A DNA stretch of 64,000 nt from Porphyra umbilicalis (lineage: Eukaryota > Rhodophyta > Bangiophyceae > Bangiales > Bangiaceae): contig KV918774.1 of NCBI GenBank assembly GCA_002049455.2, positions 310,001 through 374,000 of the forward strand, read 5' to 3'. A model generated the notes under the pieces. That model saw only the letters and a list, made by a program, of their open reading frames with translations. It was not told the DNA's origin and did no database searches. Numbering within the stretch: position 1 is the stretch's first letter; the number at the start of each line of letters is the position of its first letter. Below are positions 30,931 through 42,224 of the stretch, piece by piece. Both the position numbers and the translations under genes were made by a program.

Positions 30931-31119
30931 CAGTCTTTCTCCAATGCTGTCCACCCTCTATGGCGATCGTACGACCAGAAAGTAGCCCACATTTTTCGTG
31001 CAGAAAACTATGATTGGGAGCCACGATCGCCGGTGATTGTATCGTAGAGGCCGGTCGACCGCGTTCGTTGCCATCCCCCCCTGGACAAGAACGAAAGCGA
31101 CAACAAAGGAGAAAGACTG
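30931..31119. mobile_element. CAGTC-type MITE, copy 2, 189 bp
   Basis: Ends CAGTCTTTCTCC / GGAGAAAGACTG, flanked by TA at 30929-30930 and 31120-31121. Direct-orientation relative of 29682-29881. Confidence 0.68.
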
Positions 31120-31208
31120 TATCTCCGACACGAAAACTCCCTGATAGCGGAGAACAGGCCAATGGAAGAGCAGATGTGAGTGAATAGACTGTTCGAGGTT
31201 GAATGGTA

Positions 31209-32034
31209 TTGCTGATCCCCGATTTTCGTCCTGGGGGACAGAGATAGAGACTGACTCTGAATAAGAGCACTCTATTGGCTTAAAATGACAGAAAGAAGGC
31301 ATCGAAGCCAATAGAAAGCCCGCAGTCGGTGCCGGGACCTTGCATCCAGCAGAACGCACTGTTTGTTACCGCTTGATCTGCTTTTCTTGGCAATGGACAA
31401 GCTGCCCACGCGAGATCTTGAGATTTTCTACTGTCTCCTTGCCAGAAGTGCAGAAAAAAAGAGGAGCTGATGTTGATTTCCAGGCTGTATGGGCACATGT
31501 AAGCAATCAGGAGCACCAAGTCAGTCCGCATCTGATTGGTGGAGAGAGTCTGTCTATTGCTAACCTCCAAAAAATGGCGGTTGCAGAGAGAAGGGAGGCA
31601 GAGCCGACGACACAGCATAGAAATGAAGTCGGATTGGCTGTTCGACAAGCCACGATCGAACTATTGGCTGAGAAATGCCGCCAGTAATCTTGCAAACCAA
31701 TCACCGTGTCTTGCAGGAGTCACGCAGAGCCATTGCAGCCCACAATGAGACTTCCTGAGATTTTTGGGCCGCTTGCTTGGGCCTGAAGAGGGCATGGAGA
31801 GGGTTCTGGGCCAGACTTGTGATTTCTCATGAGATCAACAAATTTCTTCAGAGTTCTTGAGATCCTGATGTGCGTTTCCAGAGCGCAGAGCTGCATGAGG
31901 AGACTGTGAAAGGAACTCATATGACTCCTAGCGTTTCCATTGGTCCACGTACGCTGTTGAATGATTGCGACCACTCTACAACCGCCATTTTTTGGAGGTC
32001 AGCAATACCAGGACAAATTTTTGGGGATCAGCAA
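31209..32034. mobile_element. TA-flanked MITE (TTGCTGATC family) carrying a nested insertion
   Basis: Ends TTGCTGATCCCCGATTTTCG and the inverted right end finishing GGGGATCAGCAA; TA at 31207-31208 and 32035-32036. Without the nested element at 31557-32005 it would be about 375 bp, close to its inverted relative at 28968-29365. Confidence 0.78.
31557..32005. mobile_element. nested TA-flanked MITE, 449 bp
   Basis: Ends TTGCTAACCTCCAAAAAATG / inverted right end CATTTTTTGGAGGTCAGCAA (approximately); TA duplication at 31555-31556 and 32006-32007. It interrupts the right terminal part of the 31209-32034 element; removing it with one TA restores alignment with the uninterrupted relative at 28968. 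Confidence 0.82.
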
Positions 32035-32036
32035 TA

Positions 32037-32377
32037 CAATCCTCCTTGCTGGAGACATCCTGCTTGAAAGCGGGGGCGGCACGGGGGGGGGGGGGGACCC
32101 AGGCGATACTGCTTACTGCGGGAGATTTTCCCCAGGCCTTGGCCGTGTACGCCACAAAAAGTTACAGCTCTTGCGTCTCTCGCCGGACTCGCACTGCGGC
32201 TCTGGCGCAACGCTATGTGAAGCGCACTTGGGGCGCCCGTTGGCATCTAGACACATCGTATCCACACTCGTGATGTGATGGCGGTTACATCGGCAAAAAG
32301 GACTCGCCAACAACCGCCCGGGAAAAACTGTCATCTGATGGCTCATCAGGGAGGTTCTACAACACAATGTGGGGTCC
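32037..32377. other. short spacer between MITE and repeat block
   Basis: About 340 bp with a G run (32085-32096). No gene recognised. Confidence 0.4.
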
Positions 32378-34098
32378 TCCAATTCCAGGCACGTGCGTGC
32401 AATACCCTGGCCTTCAAGGCGGTGGAGCGCTCGGCGACGCATCGATACCGGGCACGCCGGCCGGCTCCATGGCCGCGAGCGTGCGCGGGGGCACGTACAG
32501 CCACGTTGCCGTGGTGGGGGGGGCGTCGGGCGGGGAAAGGGGTGCCGCCTCCGCCACCGCAGCAGCGGCGGCCCGCCAGCGTCGTGCGATGCCCACGGGC
32601 GGGGCTGTCACTCGGCCGCGCGGCGCACCTGCGCACGGCGGGCGGGGCGGCCGACACGGCGCACGGGCGGGCGGGTGGGATTGACCGCCGCGCGACGGGG
32701 CGCCCCTAACCGCGCCGCTAGATGACGTAAGCAATCGCCAACGCGCCGCCGCAACAGAAGCAGGCGCGCAGGCACGATGACCCGCGCGTCATCGCGGCCG
32801 CGTCGAACCCCGGAAGTCACGGCGCGCGGTCGCCGCGCGCAGTTCGGGGCGGTGGGGGGGGCAGGGGGGAAAGCGCCGTCCGGGCCCTGTGACCTTTGTG
32901 GCAGGACAGTCCATCTCAGCCATGTAGCTCCATTCGCTTTTAGCGTCATCGCGACCCTTCCAGCACTGACGCGCCCTCAGATCCCCAAGGACTAGGGTTG
33001 TGCAACACGCCCGGGGCGTGCTAAATTGCACGCCTGGGGCGTGCAATTTCACGTGTTTTGGGCGTGTCACGCCCTGCACGCCCAGAATTTTAGGGGCGTG
33101 ATTGGGGCGTGCTTGAAAAAAAAGTACATAATTTCAAAAGCGCTCTTGGTGCGCCAGTCCACCGAATATTTTTCGGTGCAGTTCCGTGCCACCTTCTTTA
33201 CTTTTTCAGGGCGCGGTGTCTTACTGCTCCGTCGAGCGTCCACAAACAAGGTGCTCGACGCTATGAGGCGTGGGGACAATTTTTCCGTGGTGTGCCCACA
33301 AACAAGGTGCTCAACACCATGATGCGCGGGCGCCATCTGTGCGGGATGGGCACAGCAACGGCCACCTGCTGTCATCAGCCAGGGAGGACGCAGAGGGGCT
33401 CCTCGACACGGGCGCCAATAAGGACGTTGAATGCGACGCATCGCGCGCCAGCCATGACCAGGCCGATGGCAGTGATGGAGGGGGCGCCGGCGGCGAGCTA
33501 CGCGCCTCCTGAACGAGGAGGTCGCTCGATGTGCCACGGCTGGCGCCGGCGTCCCTGGTCAGGACGTTGGTCGTCCCGGCGTTGAGGACGCCCCCGCGGT
33601 CGTGACCGAGAATGATTTGATGACCATCTGCTCTGGCTTTGTGCGCGGTGAGATGGGTGGGACTGCGGGCGGTGGAGCAGCCGGTGGAGGCCAGGCGAGC
33701 CGACGTCCCGTGATGCTGCAATGCATCCTTGACGCAGAGTGGCAGAGGCCAAGAGAGTGTATCGCGTGTTTTCTGGCATTTTTGTGGTCCTTTGATGCAT
33801 CCAAATTGCAAGAATATTGGGTAATTTGAATTGCCTATCAAGTAAGTGTCAAAACATGGGGGCTACATTAAGGGCGTCAAGAGGGGCGTGCCCATGTTGG
33901 GGGCGTGCAGAAGGGCGTGATTAGGCGTGAATCGCCCACCCCGCCACCCAAAAAGGGGCGTGATGCACAACCCTACTGAGGACACGAATGCAGACGGTCA
34001 CCTCTGAAATGGAGCGCAAGTCCCTTGATCTAAGTATATGTGTGCATCACTACACTTTGAGAGCACCCTCTCCTAAAGGCCAGGGAAAACAGCAATTG
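32378..34098 (+). repeat. interspersed repeat block, copy 1 (interrupted by hAT MITE)
   Basis: About 730 bp of block sequence, split by the 983-bp hAT MITE at 32993-33975 plus its 8-bp target duplication. Homologous along its length, in inverted orientation, to 60890-61621. Its ends carry weakly inverted ACCCTGGCCTT / AAGGCCAGGG motifs, so it may itself be a TIR element. The left half is very GC-rich; a short conserved peptide frame (IPGTCVxYPGLQ) is shared by both copies but no domain is known. Confidence 0.78.
32993..33975. mobile_element. hAT-type MITE, copy 2
   Basis: 983 bp, the same length and ends as 826-1808, with scattered substitutions. Target duplication CTGAGGAC is intact on the right (33976-33983) and mutated to CCAAGGAC on the left (32985-32992). 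The uninterrupted paralogue at 60890-61621 carries a single CTGAGGAC at this point, which confirms the insertion site and the 8-bp duplication. Confidence 0.93.
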
Positions 34099-35191
34099 CA
34101 TTTAGTTCTATCCCATTTGAGGAGCACAGCGAGGTGGCGCACCCCCCCCCGTGGCGACGGCGCCCCGCCGCGGCGGCGCGTGGCCGACGGTCGGGGCGAC
34201 AGGCTTGGTGTGCCGGCCGTCGGCCGTGCCCGCCGTCAGAGGGCGTTATGGCACCCCGCGGGGGAGAGGGGGGGGGGGGTCGGCAACCCCCGGTCGCCAC
34301 CCCCACTCCCCTGGGGCCATGTGGGCCCTGCGCCCGCCGTGGCGGCGCGTGGCGCCACGGGTGGTGAAGGACCCGTCGGGGCTCCCCGCCGCCGCGCGCC
34401 GCCGCCGCACGCGTCTCGGTGGCGGCCGTGGCGGGGTGCGGCGCGGCGCCGCGCACGGGCGCGTGGGCACCCGCGGAAGCCAAAGGGACAGACGCAAGCA
34501 CAGGCGAGGCACCGGCTTGGGCAACCGCCGGGGTGCGACCGCACGAGCGAAGAACGCTCTGGCGGGGCGGCGGCGGGCGGACCCGCAGGCCGTGTGGATG
34601 ACCCGGCCGACGCCGGTGCGCCGTCGCCCGCCAGTTTCGACGCCCGCGGCGGACGGCGCCGATTGAAGTCCGCCCCCACGCGCTCCCCCTTCCCCCGTGA
34701 AGAAAACGCACACGCGCAGCACGAAAATAAGGCAAAAAGGCGGCACGGGGCACGACACGCCCCGCGCCACCTCCCCCCCCCCCCCCCCCCCCCAAACCCC
34801 CACCGGTGGCGCGGCGGCGCTCATGCCGCCGCCTTGACAAACCGCCCATTCCGCCGCGGCCGCGCCTTGGCCACCGCCGCCCGCGCGGCGGACCCGAGGC
34901 GTGCCCCCCCCCCCCCCGCCGCGACGCGCGCTTGGCGCGGCCGCGACACGGCGCGCCGCCGCGCGACGCGTCGGCCACGCACGACGGCGCGCCGGCGTCT
35001 GACGCGGCCGACGCGTCCGACGTGGCCGCCGTGACGGCCGACGACGCGGCCGACGTGGCGTCGTCAGCGGGGGGGGAGAACACCCCGGCTGGGGCGGCGG
35101 CAGCAGCGGCTGCCGCTGCTGCTGCGGCCGCCGCCGCCGCCGCCCACTCGGCGTCGCGGAGCGCGTCGACCGACGGCGCGGCCGTCGGGGC

Positions 35192-35226
<35 letters not shown>

Positions 35227-35964
35227 GCGCCCACCACTCCGCCGCCAGTGGCAGGGGCAGCGGCGACGACGCAGACGCGGCGGCGCCCAACACAGACGAT
35301 GGGGAGACGGGGGTGGCCGACCGCCACGCGTCGGCAAACCTGTCGCCGACGCCAGGGAGCCGCCCCACACCCGCCGCGGGCGGCGCGGGGTGGGCGGCCG
35401 CGGCGCCCGTCCGCCTCGGCGGCGGCGGCACGTGCGCGGCCGTCGCCAACGACGGCGGCGGTGGCAACCGCGTCGGCGTCACGGGCGGGGAGCCCAGCCG
35501 CAGCTGGCCGGCGGCGGCGAGCGCCACGGCGCGGCGGATGGTCGCTGCGGGGAGGGAGGGGGATAGAACCCCCGGCGCCGCAAAGCGGGGGGGGGGGGGG
35601 GAGGGGGGGGCACCACCGACGGCAGCGACGGCAGCGGCGGCAGCGGCGGCAGCGGCGGCAGCAGCGACACGGGCGCGGCAAAGGGAGAGGGCGGTGCCGC
35701 CGCGGCGGCGGCGGCGGGCGCGGCCGCGGCCGCGGGCGGCGCGGCCGCGGCAACGCCGTCGCCCCACGCGGCCGCCACGTCGGCGGCGGCCGGAAAGTCC
35801 GTCCACAACAGGTCGAGCTCCCAATCCGCCGATGACGCCCACGGGGCGGGGGGCGGCGGCACGCCCGCGTCGGCCCACCACGACGCGTCCCCGTCGGCGG
35901 GGGTGTCGGCGGCGCCGACAATGGCGGCGGCAATGTCGACCATGGCCGCGGTGGTGGAGGCCAT
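34073..35964 (-). CDS. Ala/Pro-rich hypothetical protein, frame interrupted at a poly-G/C tract
   Basis: ATG at 35964 opens a frame with convincing acidic and aromatic residues (MVDIAAAIVG, DASWWADAG, DWELDLLWTDF), which turns to Pro runs at the homopolymer near 35589-35610. A different minus frame then reads in a coding-like way (IRRAVALAAAGQLRLG, DRFADAWRSATPVS, APSVDALRDAEWAA) to about 34900 and stays open to 34073. One indel in the G/C run would join them. Another homopolymer of 21 C (34773-34793) follows. No domain recognised; the acidic/aromatic start could be an activation-domain-like region. Either a real gene with an assembly error, or a decaying one. Confidence 0.3.
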
Positions 35965-36940
35965 GGGTGCGGGCGGCGGGGGGGCGGAGGGGGGGTTTGG
36001 GGGGGGGGGGGGAGCGTCGCGCGGGGCGGGGAGGCAAGGGGAGGGGGAGCAGACGGCACGACCGACGGCGGCGGGGGCGGTTGTCGCTCGCCGTGCAGCG
36101 TCGGCGGGAGCACGTCGACGGGCCGGGGCGGGGTGGGCGGGGGCGTTGAAGGCGCCGGCGCCGGCGCGGCGCGCCCCCTTCAAGCGCCGCCCCGCGGCCG
36201 CGGCCGCCGCGGGGAATCCGCCGCCGCCGCCGCCGGCCCCGCCCGCACGGGACGCCCGCGTGCGGAAGTCGCGAGAGCCGGCGCCAGCGCCCCCCCACAC
36301 GCCCCTCAACACGTGCCAAGCGGCACACCACACGTGCCGAATGGGCCCCGACACGCGCTTGGCGCGCGCGCAGGGCCCGGTTCCGCGTGTGGCACGCGGC
36401 CGCGGCGCCCGGTCTGAGACGCGTGCCATTCGACTGCCACTGGTTCCAGCATGGGATAGTACTATCCATATTGGTATCGGTTGGAACCGAGGATGGCCCG
36501 CGTATGCGCCGGGTCGGCGTACATGGTACTTAAACACTCTAACACTCTACAGTGCGTTCTCGTTCTGTATAAGAGACAGCTGATTCAGCTGAATATCAAT
36601 AAAAGTGGCCTACACGGACTGGAATGGAAGACTCGCGACCCATATTCTCTTGTAAATGATTCTCTTGTCACGAGAACGCACTGTACCCTGTTTCCATCAT
36701 CCAGAAGCAGTCGAAGCGATCCGCATCACCCCCCACGCCATTCAGGGAGGTTCCACAATCGTACATTCAACATCAGAACGGCCTGTCTCGCGTTCCTCAC
36801 GTGGCCTGCTTGCAGCCAATCAATTGCCATGACCTGAGAGCCGTGTTGTGGCGTCTCCAATCGAAAATATTGAATGTTCTGGCCCTGTGCCGGAGTGGGA
36901 TCGGCAATCGGGGCTAGCCGATTGCGGTAGAATAGACACT
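35965..36940. other. GC-rich upstream region grading into AT-richer DNA
   Basis: 35965-36430 is extremely GC-rich with G runs near 36000. From about 36440 GC falls. No gene recognised. An inverted arm (36918-36938) pairs with the start of the next element. Confidence 0.4.
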
Positions 36941-37242
36941 TGTCTATTCTACCGCAATCGGGCATCAAATGATGCCCGGTTTGGCATCAAATGATGCACC
37001 CTCTCACAAGGCAAGACAACGACGATTCGACCCCCCCTGTTGAGGCATCTGGAGCACCCCCCATTTGTATCCATAGAATATTGGCTGGGATCTCCCCCAA
37101 GAATAACAAGGCATCGCTGAGTCTGTTTCTGCTGTCAAAAAGAGCGTCAGAGGTCGGGAAGTACGAAAACAAACGCTCCAAAAATGTGCATCATTTGATG
37201 CGATTCGCATCAAATGATGCTGCGGTGTTAATAGAATAGACA
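36941..37242. mobile_element. 302-bp TIR element with subterminal GCATCAAATGATGC repeats
   Basis: Ends TGTCTATTCTA / TAGAATAGACA. Each end is followed inward by two near-palindromic GCATCAAATGATGC motifs (left 36962 and 36983 region, right about 37188 and 37207). Immediately left of the element an extra inverted arm (36918-36938) forms a near-perfect hairpin with its left end, separated by CT. No clear target duplication. Confidence 0.6.
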
Positions 37243-37245
37243 CTC

Positions 37246-37625
37246 TAGGGTTGCACACGACGCCCCTATCTCGGGGGCGTCAGGGGCGACCGACGGATAA
37301 GATGCCTTACTGACGCCCCATTAGGCAGCTAAAACGCCCTCACGACGCCCCAAGTAGCACCCTCAATATTCGCAATATGGGTCAAGTGACACCCATACGA
37401 TGATTTCTTATGTCATTTTTGTGTGAAGACTGGGTGCCTGCCCCCAACGAAGGTGCACAGCAGCCACCTGCCGAATCATGTAGACCCCCCGGAAACTTTC
37501 TCTTCGCGACGCCTTTCTGACCCCCTGTTGAGTTGGGGCGTTAGGGGCGCACGACTCCCAAATGACGCCCTGGTGACGCCCTTAATGACGCCATTAACGA
37601 CGCCCCGGGCGTTCTGAGCAACTCT
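37246..37625. mobile_element. hAT-like MITE, third family, about 380 bp
   Basis: Starts TAGGGTTGCACACGACGCCCC and ends with the inverted relative ...GGGCGTTCTGAGCAACTCT. Subterminal GACGCCC motifs throughout. No 8-bp duplication is visible, so ends may have decayed. Confidence 0.55.
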
Positions 37626-37626
37626 C

Positions 37627-38288
37627 ATCGGAATACGTTCCAGAGCGCCAGGTAGAGGGGTCCCTCGCGCCCGATCTGACGGGGGATAGCCCCCACCGTG
37701 GTTCCACATCGCGCGGCGCCACCGCGTCGCGCCGCGCCCCCCGCACGCCACCATCCGTCGCCAAGCTTCCCTCCCCCCCTCCTCTCCCTCATCCTGCTGT
37801 AACTTTGCGGCACCTACTCCCACGGCCACCGCCTCTACCACCCCGCTGCCGCCCCCGCGGGAGCGGCCGCGGGCGCCGCTGCGGCGGTATGGCCGCCGCT
37901 GCCACGGCGCCACGGCGGCTCGCCCGCCCCGTCTACGATAGGGCGCCGGCGGCGGTTCCTGCTTTGTCGTGGCACGCCCGCAGCACTTTCCCCGCCCTCC
38001 TGCACCGCATCGCTGCGCCGCCGCCGCCGCCGTGGCAGCCGCAGCGGTCGCCGCGGCGGCGGTGCGGCCGCCGCTGTCGAGGTGCCACGGCGGCTCGCCC
38101 ACCCCGGTTGGCTTTGGGTGGCGGCGGCGGTTACCGCCGCGGCTGCCGTCGCGGGAACCCCTGCGGCGGTGCCGGGCCGGAGGCCTCCCCCCCCCCCCCC
38201 CGGAGCCCATCTCCACTGCCGCCGCCGCCGTCGCAGCCACCGTAGCTTCCATCCCGCTGCTGGCTCTTTGTGGAGGCTGGCCTCTACG
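37627..38288. other. GC-rich spacer
   Basis: Triplet-like CCGCCGCC runs and a C run (38189-38202) give Arg/Ala/Pro-rich frames on both strands. A short phrase GCCACGGCGGCTCGCCC recurs (about 37910 and 38082). No recognised gene. Confidence 0.4.
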
Positions 38289-38537
38289 ATGGGGCGGTAC
38301 CTGTCGACGGCGCGCACCACGATAGCGGTCGTGGCTGGCGGATGCAGCGCACTGCCTCTGCTGGCAATCGCACTGGCTGCTGCGGGCTTTACGGCGGGTG
38401 TCGTGGCGGCCTCTGGCTGCTCCCCGTCAACCCCAGTTTCCTCTCAGGCGGTCGGATGGGGCCGAGCGGTGGACAACGTCGGTGCAAACGCCACAGTCGA
38501 GCAATTTTCCGCCGCAGCGCTTTTCGACAACCTCTGA
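38289..38537 (+). CDS. small hydrophobic hypothetical protein
   Basis: 82 codons from ATG 38289 to TGA. The N-terminal half contains a long hydrophobic stretch after MGRYLSTARTT (about residues 12-45) that could be a signal anchor, followed by a polar tail (VDNVGANATVEQFSAAALFDNL). The frame is open further upstream in low-complexity sequence, so the start is a guess. No family recognised. Confidence 0.3.
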   Translation: MGRYLSTARTTIAVVAGGCSALPLLAIALAAAGFTAGVVAASGCSPSTPVSSQAVGWGRAVDNVGANATVEQFSAAALFDNL

Positions 38538-38800
38538 GACCTGTTCAACCCGTCCGCGGCAGCTACACTGGGCGCCGCGCCCATCATGCACCATCATGAG
38601 GGCAGCACGATGGAGTACATGAGCTCCCACGTCATGCTGGTGGCCAGCGTCGCCCAGCGGTCGCACTCCTGAAGCTTTGTTCTCCATACTGTTCCCCGCG
38701 GTAACGCCGGCTGGCAAGAGGACGGGCCCAGCCAGGATCCCAGCTCCGGGCTGCGCTTGCGCGAGTCTCTCGGTGATGTTCTGGAGGTGCTTTTTGCACG

Positions 38801-41800
38801 ATGGCGTTTGCGAGCCTCATGCAGCGGTTTGAATCAAGCGACGACACGATTCGGGCGATGGGGGCACTGCGCGCCATGCGGCGCGCGCACGAGAAGATCA
38901 CCTACAAGGCGTTGCGGGGTCGGACGTGGGACCTTGCCCCAAGTGGAGCAGTTGGGGTGGTGCTGCGGTTTGGCAGCGTCGGGTCGCGCAACGACGCGGA
39001 GAAGCACGAGGTGGCGGTTGCTTCCGCACGGCTCGAGCGGGGGGACGTGCGGTGCGCATGCAGCGAAGAGGAGCAGTGCCTTGATGTTGGCGGCTGCTTT
39101 TTTCGCATCCTGATGGTGGATGCCCTCGAGAAGGTGCGGTTGAGGATAGGCGCTGCCATGGAGACCCTCTTTGATGTGATCAACGTCGCAACCGAGGTCT
39201 ACCGCCTGCACGCGGGCAAGGGGGTGCTTCACGGGGACAAGGTTTGCGTGGTGCGCAACGGCAAAACGAGCTGGCCCTTCTCGGCCGTGCGCCAGTCGCG
39301 CGGCGGCGCGTGGGTCTGCCTCTAATGCAGGACTGGCGAAAAGACATGCGACCATGTCAGCATCGCGGTGGCCACCAGCAAGGCGTGCGTGGACGGTCTT
39401 GGCGAGGACAGCACGGACTCGGACATGGATGAGGACGAAAACGATGAGGCGCGCCTGTTGGAGGTGGAGGCGGCCGTGGACAGCTGCGCCCTGAAGGCAA
39501 CCGGTGCTGTAGAGCTACCCCCTCACCTGCCAAGTAGCTCTCTTCTGCTGGCGGTGGTCAACAGGCTCAAGTGGAAGGCACGTTCGGCCGAAAGCGGCCA
39601 CCTCGTGCCCCTCCGCATCGCGCAGCGGGAACGCGCCAATCTGATGCGCGCGCGCCGCAACGCGGAGGACAAGGTGCACTACGTTGCCGGCCCGCGGTGC
39701 CCCTTTTTCTTCGTCGGTCGCTCTCCCGAGGTGGAGATTGTGGTGCAGAAAGCCAACGTGGAGCTCGAGGACGGGGCTGTACCCGCCGGGGTGGCGACGT
39801 GGCGGTGCGTCAAGTGCCTTTTCCGCGTGTAGCTAGACGGCGCGGTGCGTGGCATGATCGTCCACTCGTGCTACACTGTCTACTCCGAGGCTTTTTTATT
39901 TGAGGTCGCCGTCAATCGCGCCCACAACGGCTCCTCGCTGCACTCCACCTCTTACTTGCGGGAGGCCTACACGGAGCTCCACACAGGCTGCAAGTACTCG
40001 CGGTCAGACAAGCGCATGCGGTCGGTGACCACGTTGCGCAAAGCGCTTTTTCTCTACTTGGCTTTGGTCATCAAGGGCCTCCCGTAAGACACTGAGTCGT
40101 GTGCCACGAGCGGGCGCGCCAGCGGCAGCTACGCTGTCGTATCCTTTGACGGGTTGCAGCTCGGGTATCGCTTGAATTACAAGAAAGCGTTCTTCCGCTG
40201 TTCCACCAACATTCATGCGGTGGCTCGCGGGTGGCCGCGAGCAAGAAGCCAATCAGCACTGTGACGTCAATGAGGGGGCACGTCATGGCGGTCACGCTGC
40301 TGATGGGCAACATTGTCGTCGGGAGAGAGGAGCAGACATTTGAGGGGTCCCAACCCCACATTGATGGCACCAAAAAAGAGAGGGGGTGGGACCCCATCAT
40401 CGACGGCGGTGCGTCGGTGGAGCTGGTGGCGCTCTTGCGGGGCTCGCTTGACGTGCGCCGCGCGGCCAGGTCATTGGCGCTGACCATTCTAGACGCGTCG
40501 CACGATCTCCGCCGCCGGGTGCCCGCAGTGCGGATGGCTCGCATCAAAGAGCTTGCCACGAACGCTACGCCGCCTCCTGTCACTGGCCGGCACTCGAGGG
40601 TGGCCCCATCCGTCGGCCGCTGTAGTAACGACGGCGAGGTCGGTGAAGATGCTGAGCTGCGCGATTCCGACGCGGAGCGCGGCCGAAAGCGAGAAAGGCC
40701 GGCGGCTTCCAAGTCGAAAGAGACGAGCTCGTCCTCCTCGGCCGAGACCAGAAGCGACGATGACGTGTTTTCCAGCGACGACGACGAGTTCGATATGCCG
40801 CCGCCCGTCAAGAAGCCGGCCAAGGTCAAGCGGGATAAGGATGCGCCGCAGCTCAGCTATGGCGAGATGCTCGACGAGCCGGCGCTGGGCACGTCAGAGG
40901 GCGTCACCGGGGAGTAGCGTCAGCTTGTGATGAGCTTGCCGTTCTTGCCCCATCTGCCGGGCATGTCGACGTCGATGCTCAAGGTGTTTAAGTTTGTGCG
41001 CGCTGTCACGGTCGATTTGGTCTTTGTGTGAGCGCCGCAGGGGGCGTGGGCGGCGGTAAACGCAGTGCAGGCCGTGCTGCAGGCCGAAACCTTTTCCATC
41101 GCTGCCCTCGCGGCGGTGTTGAGACTGCCAGTGGTCAGGGAGCAGCGGCTATTGCACGGAGCTGTTGCTTGTTTTGGGCCCGGGCCGACGGCCAACTCCG
41201 AGACGCGCAAGCTGTTGGCGGCCGTGCTGGCGGCACTCAAGAACTGGTTGGTGGAGTACAACAAGTGGGTCGGCGACATGGTCCCAGAGGCGGCGATCGA
41301 CAGAGCCACAGCGGAGGCGTTGCAGCTAGACATGGCGGCGGCACATCCGGTACAAACGTTCTCCAACAATGCCGACACATGCGGGTGCCTACTGCCGCCG
41401 GCCACCGTCGCCGCCTACCTGTCTTTGTACAGAGAGTATACGCACCAGTAGGATGACTACCTGCGGACGGGCATCTGGGCACCCGGTCTAGCAACTCGGC
41501 AGCCCATGCCCGGCTTTTAGGCGCAGCGATGGCCAACAAGAACCTGCTTGACTGCAATCACCTGATGGGCGCTAAGAACCCGCTCACGGGAGGCACTGTC
41601 GGCGCCTTTTGCACGTGCTCCCACCCCGAGTGCATCAAACTGATGAAGCTGACGGGCTCCGAGAGCCAGCGCATGCCGCTGGAGTTCGTCGCGCCGCGGT
41701 TTGTCCAGATACCGCTCACCATCATCTACGACTTCGCGTGTGCGACGCTCAAGTCGGCGCTGGTGCGGATGCCGTGGATGGCACGGCGGGTCGGGTTCAA

Positions 41801-42113
41801 GTGCGACCGCTTCTATTCGGGCGAAAACTACACCGACTGCTCCTCGGCGATGAGCCCCACCTCGTACGCGTCGATGCACGCCATCAACACCTCGTCGTGT
41901 GCGCAGCGCAACGCTGTCTCCAGGCGGCAGCAGCACCACCTGCGGTAGATGAAACAGGACCAGCTCATCATTTTCACTGTCTATCAGCAAGCGGTCTCCA
42001 AGGCGGTGGCCATGCACAGGGAGAGCAAGACGATGAGGGTGGCGTACAAGTGTCCAAAGTGGTGGCGTAGGTCGCATGTGGACGTAGTAGGTACCGATGC
42101 AGCGTGGAAGTAA
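38801..42113 (+). pseudogene. KDZ/CxC-type transposase-like gene with multiple in-frame stops
   Basis: Continuous homology-like reading in frame 2 (38801-40225), then frame 1 (40231-41520), then frame 0 (41505-42113). Features: an N-terminal domain followed by a cysteine motif WVCL-stop-CRTGEKTCDHV (a CxC/SWIM-like zinc pattern), the strand SFDGLQLGYRLNYKK (about 40150), an acidic Ser/Asp/Lys linker (40640-40900), then CTCSHPECIKLM, PLTIIYDFACA and the CDRFYSGENYTDCSS block that resembles the D-x-A-C and C-D-R-F/H motifs of Kyakuja-Dileera-Zisupton transposases and allied CxC proteins. Stops: TAA 39323, TAG 39830, TAA 40085, TAG 40915, TGA 41029, TAG 41449, TAG 41518, TAG 41946; terminal TAA 42111. 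At least two frame changes. Likely a decayed transposon gene. Family assignment is by motif recall only. Confidence 0.55.
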
Positions 42114-42224
42114 AGAATGTAGACGGTTACTTCTCCAGAATTTGTATCAAAGGGACGAAAAGAAGCAGCCCCCCTCATCCTGGAAGAGAAACTCACCTCG
42201 CCTCCGGGGCTCTCTCCCCCGTTA

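Noticed and set aside
34806-36149. 447-codon plus ORF, Ala-rich
   Set aside because: Complement of the minus-strand Ala/Pro-rich frames; its composition drifts to Arg/Pro runs. Strand nevertheless not proven.
38801-42113. variant nuclear genetic code (UAR as sense) for the whole genome
   Set aside because: Intact genes here end in UAA (pol, gag) or UAG (edge gene) at natural C-termini, so a genome-wide reassignment is unlikely; only a transposon-specific decay or readthrough idea is kept.
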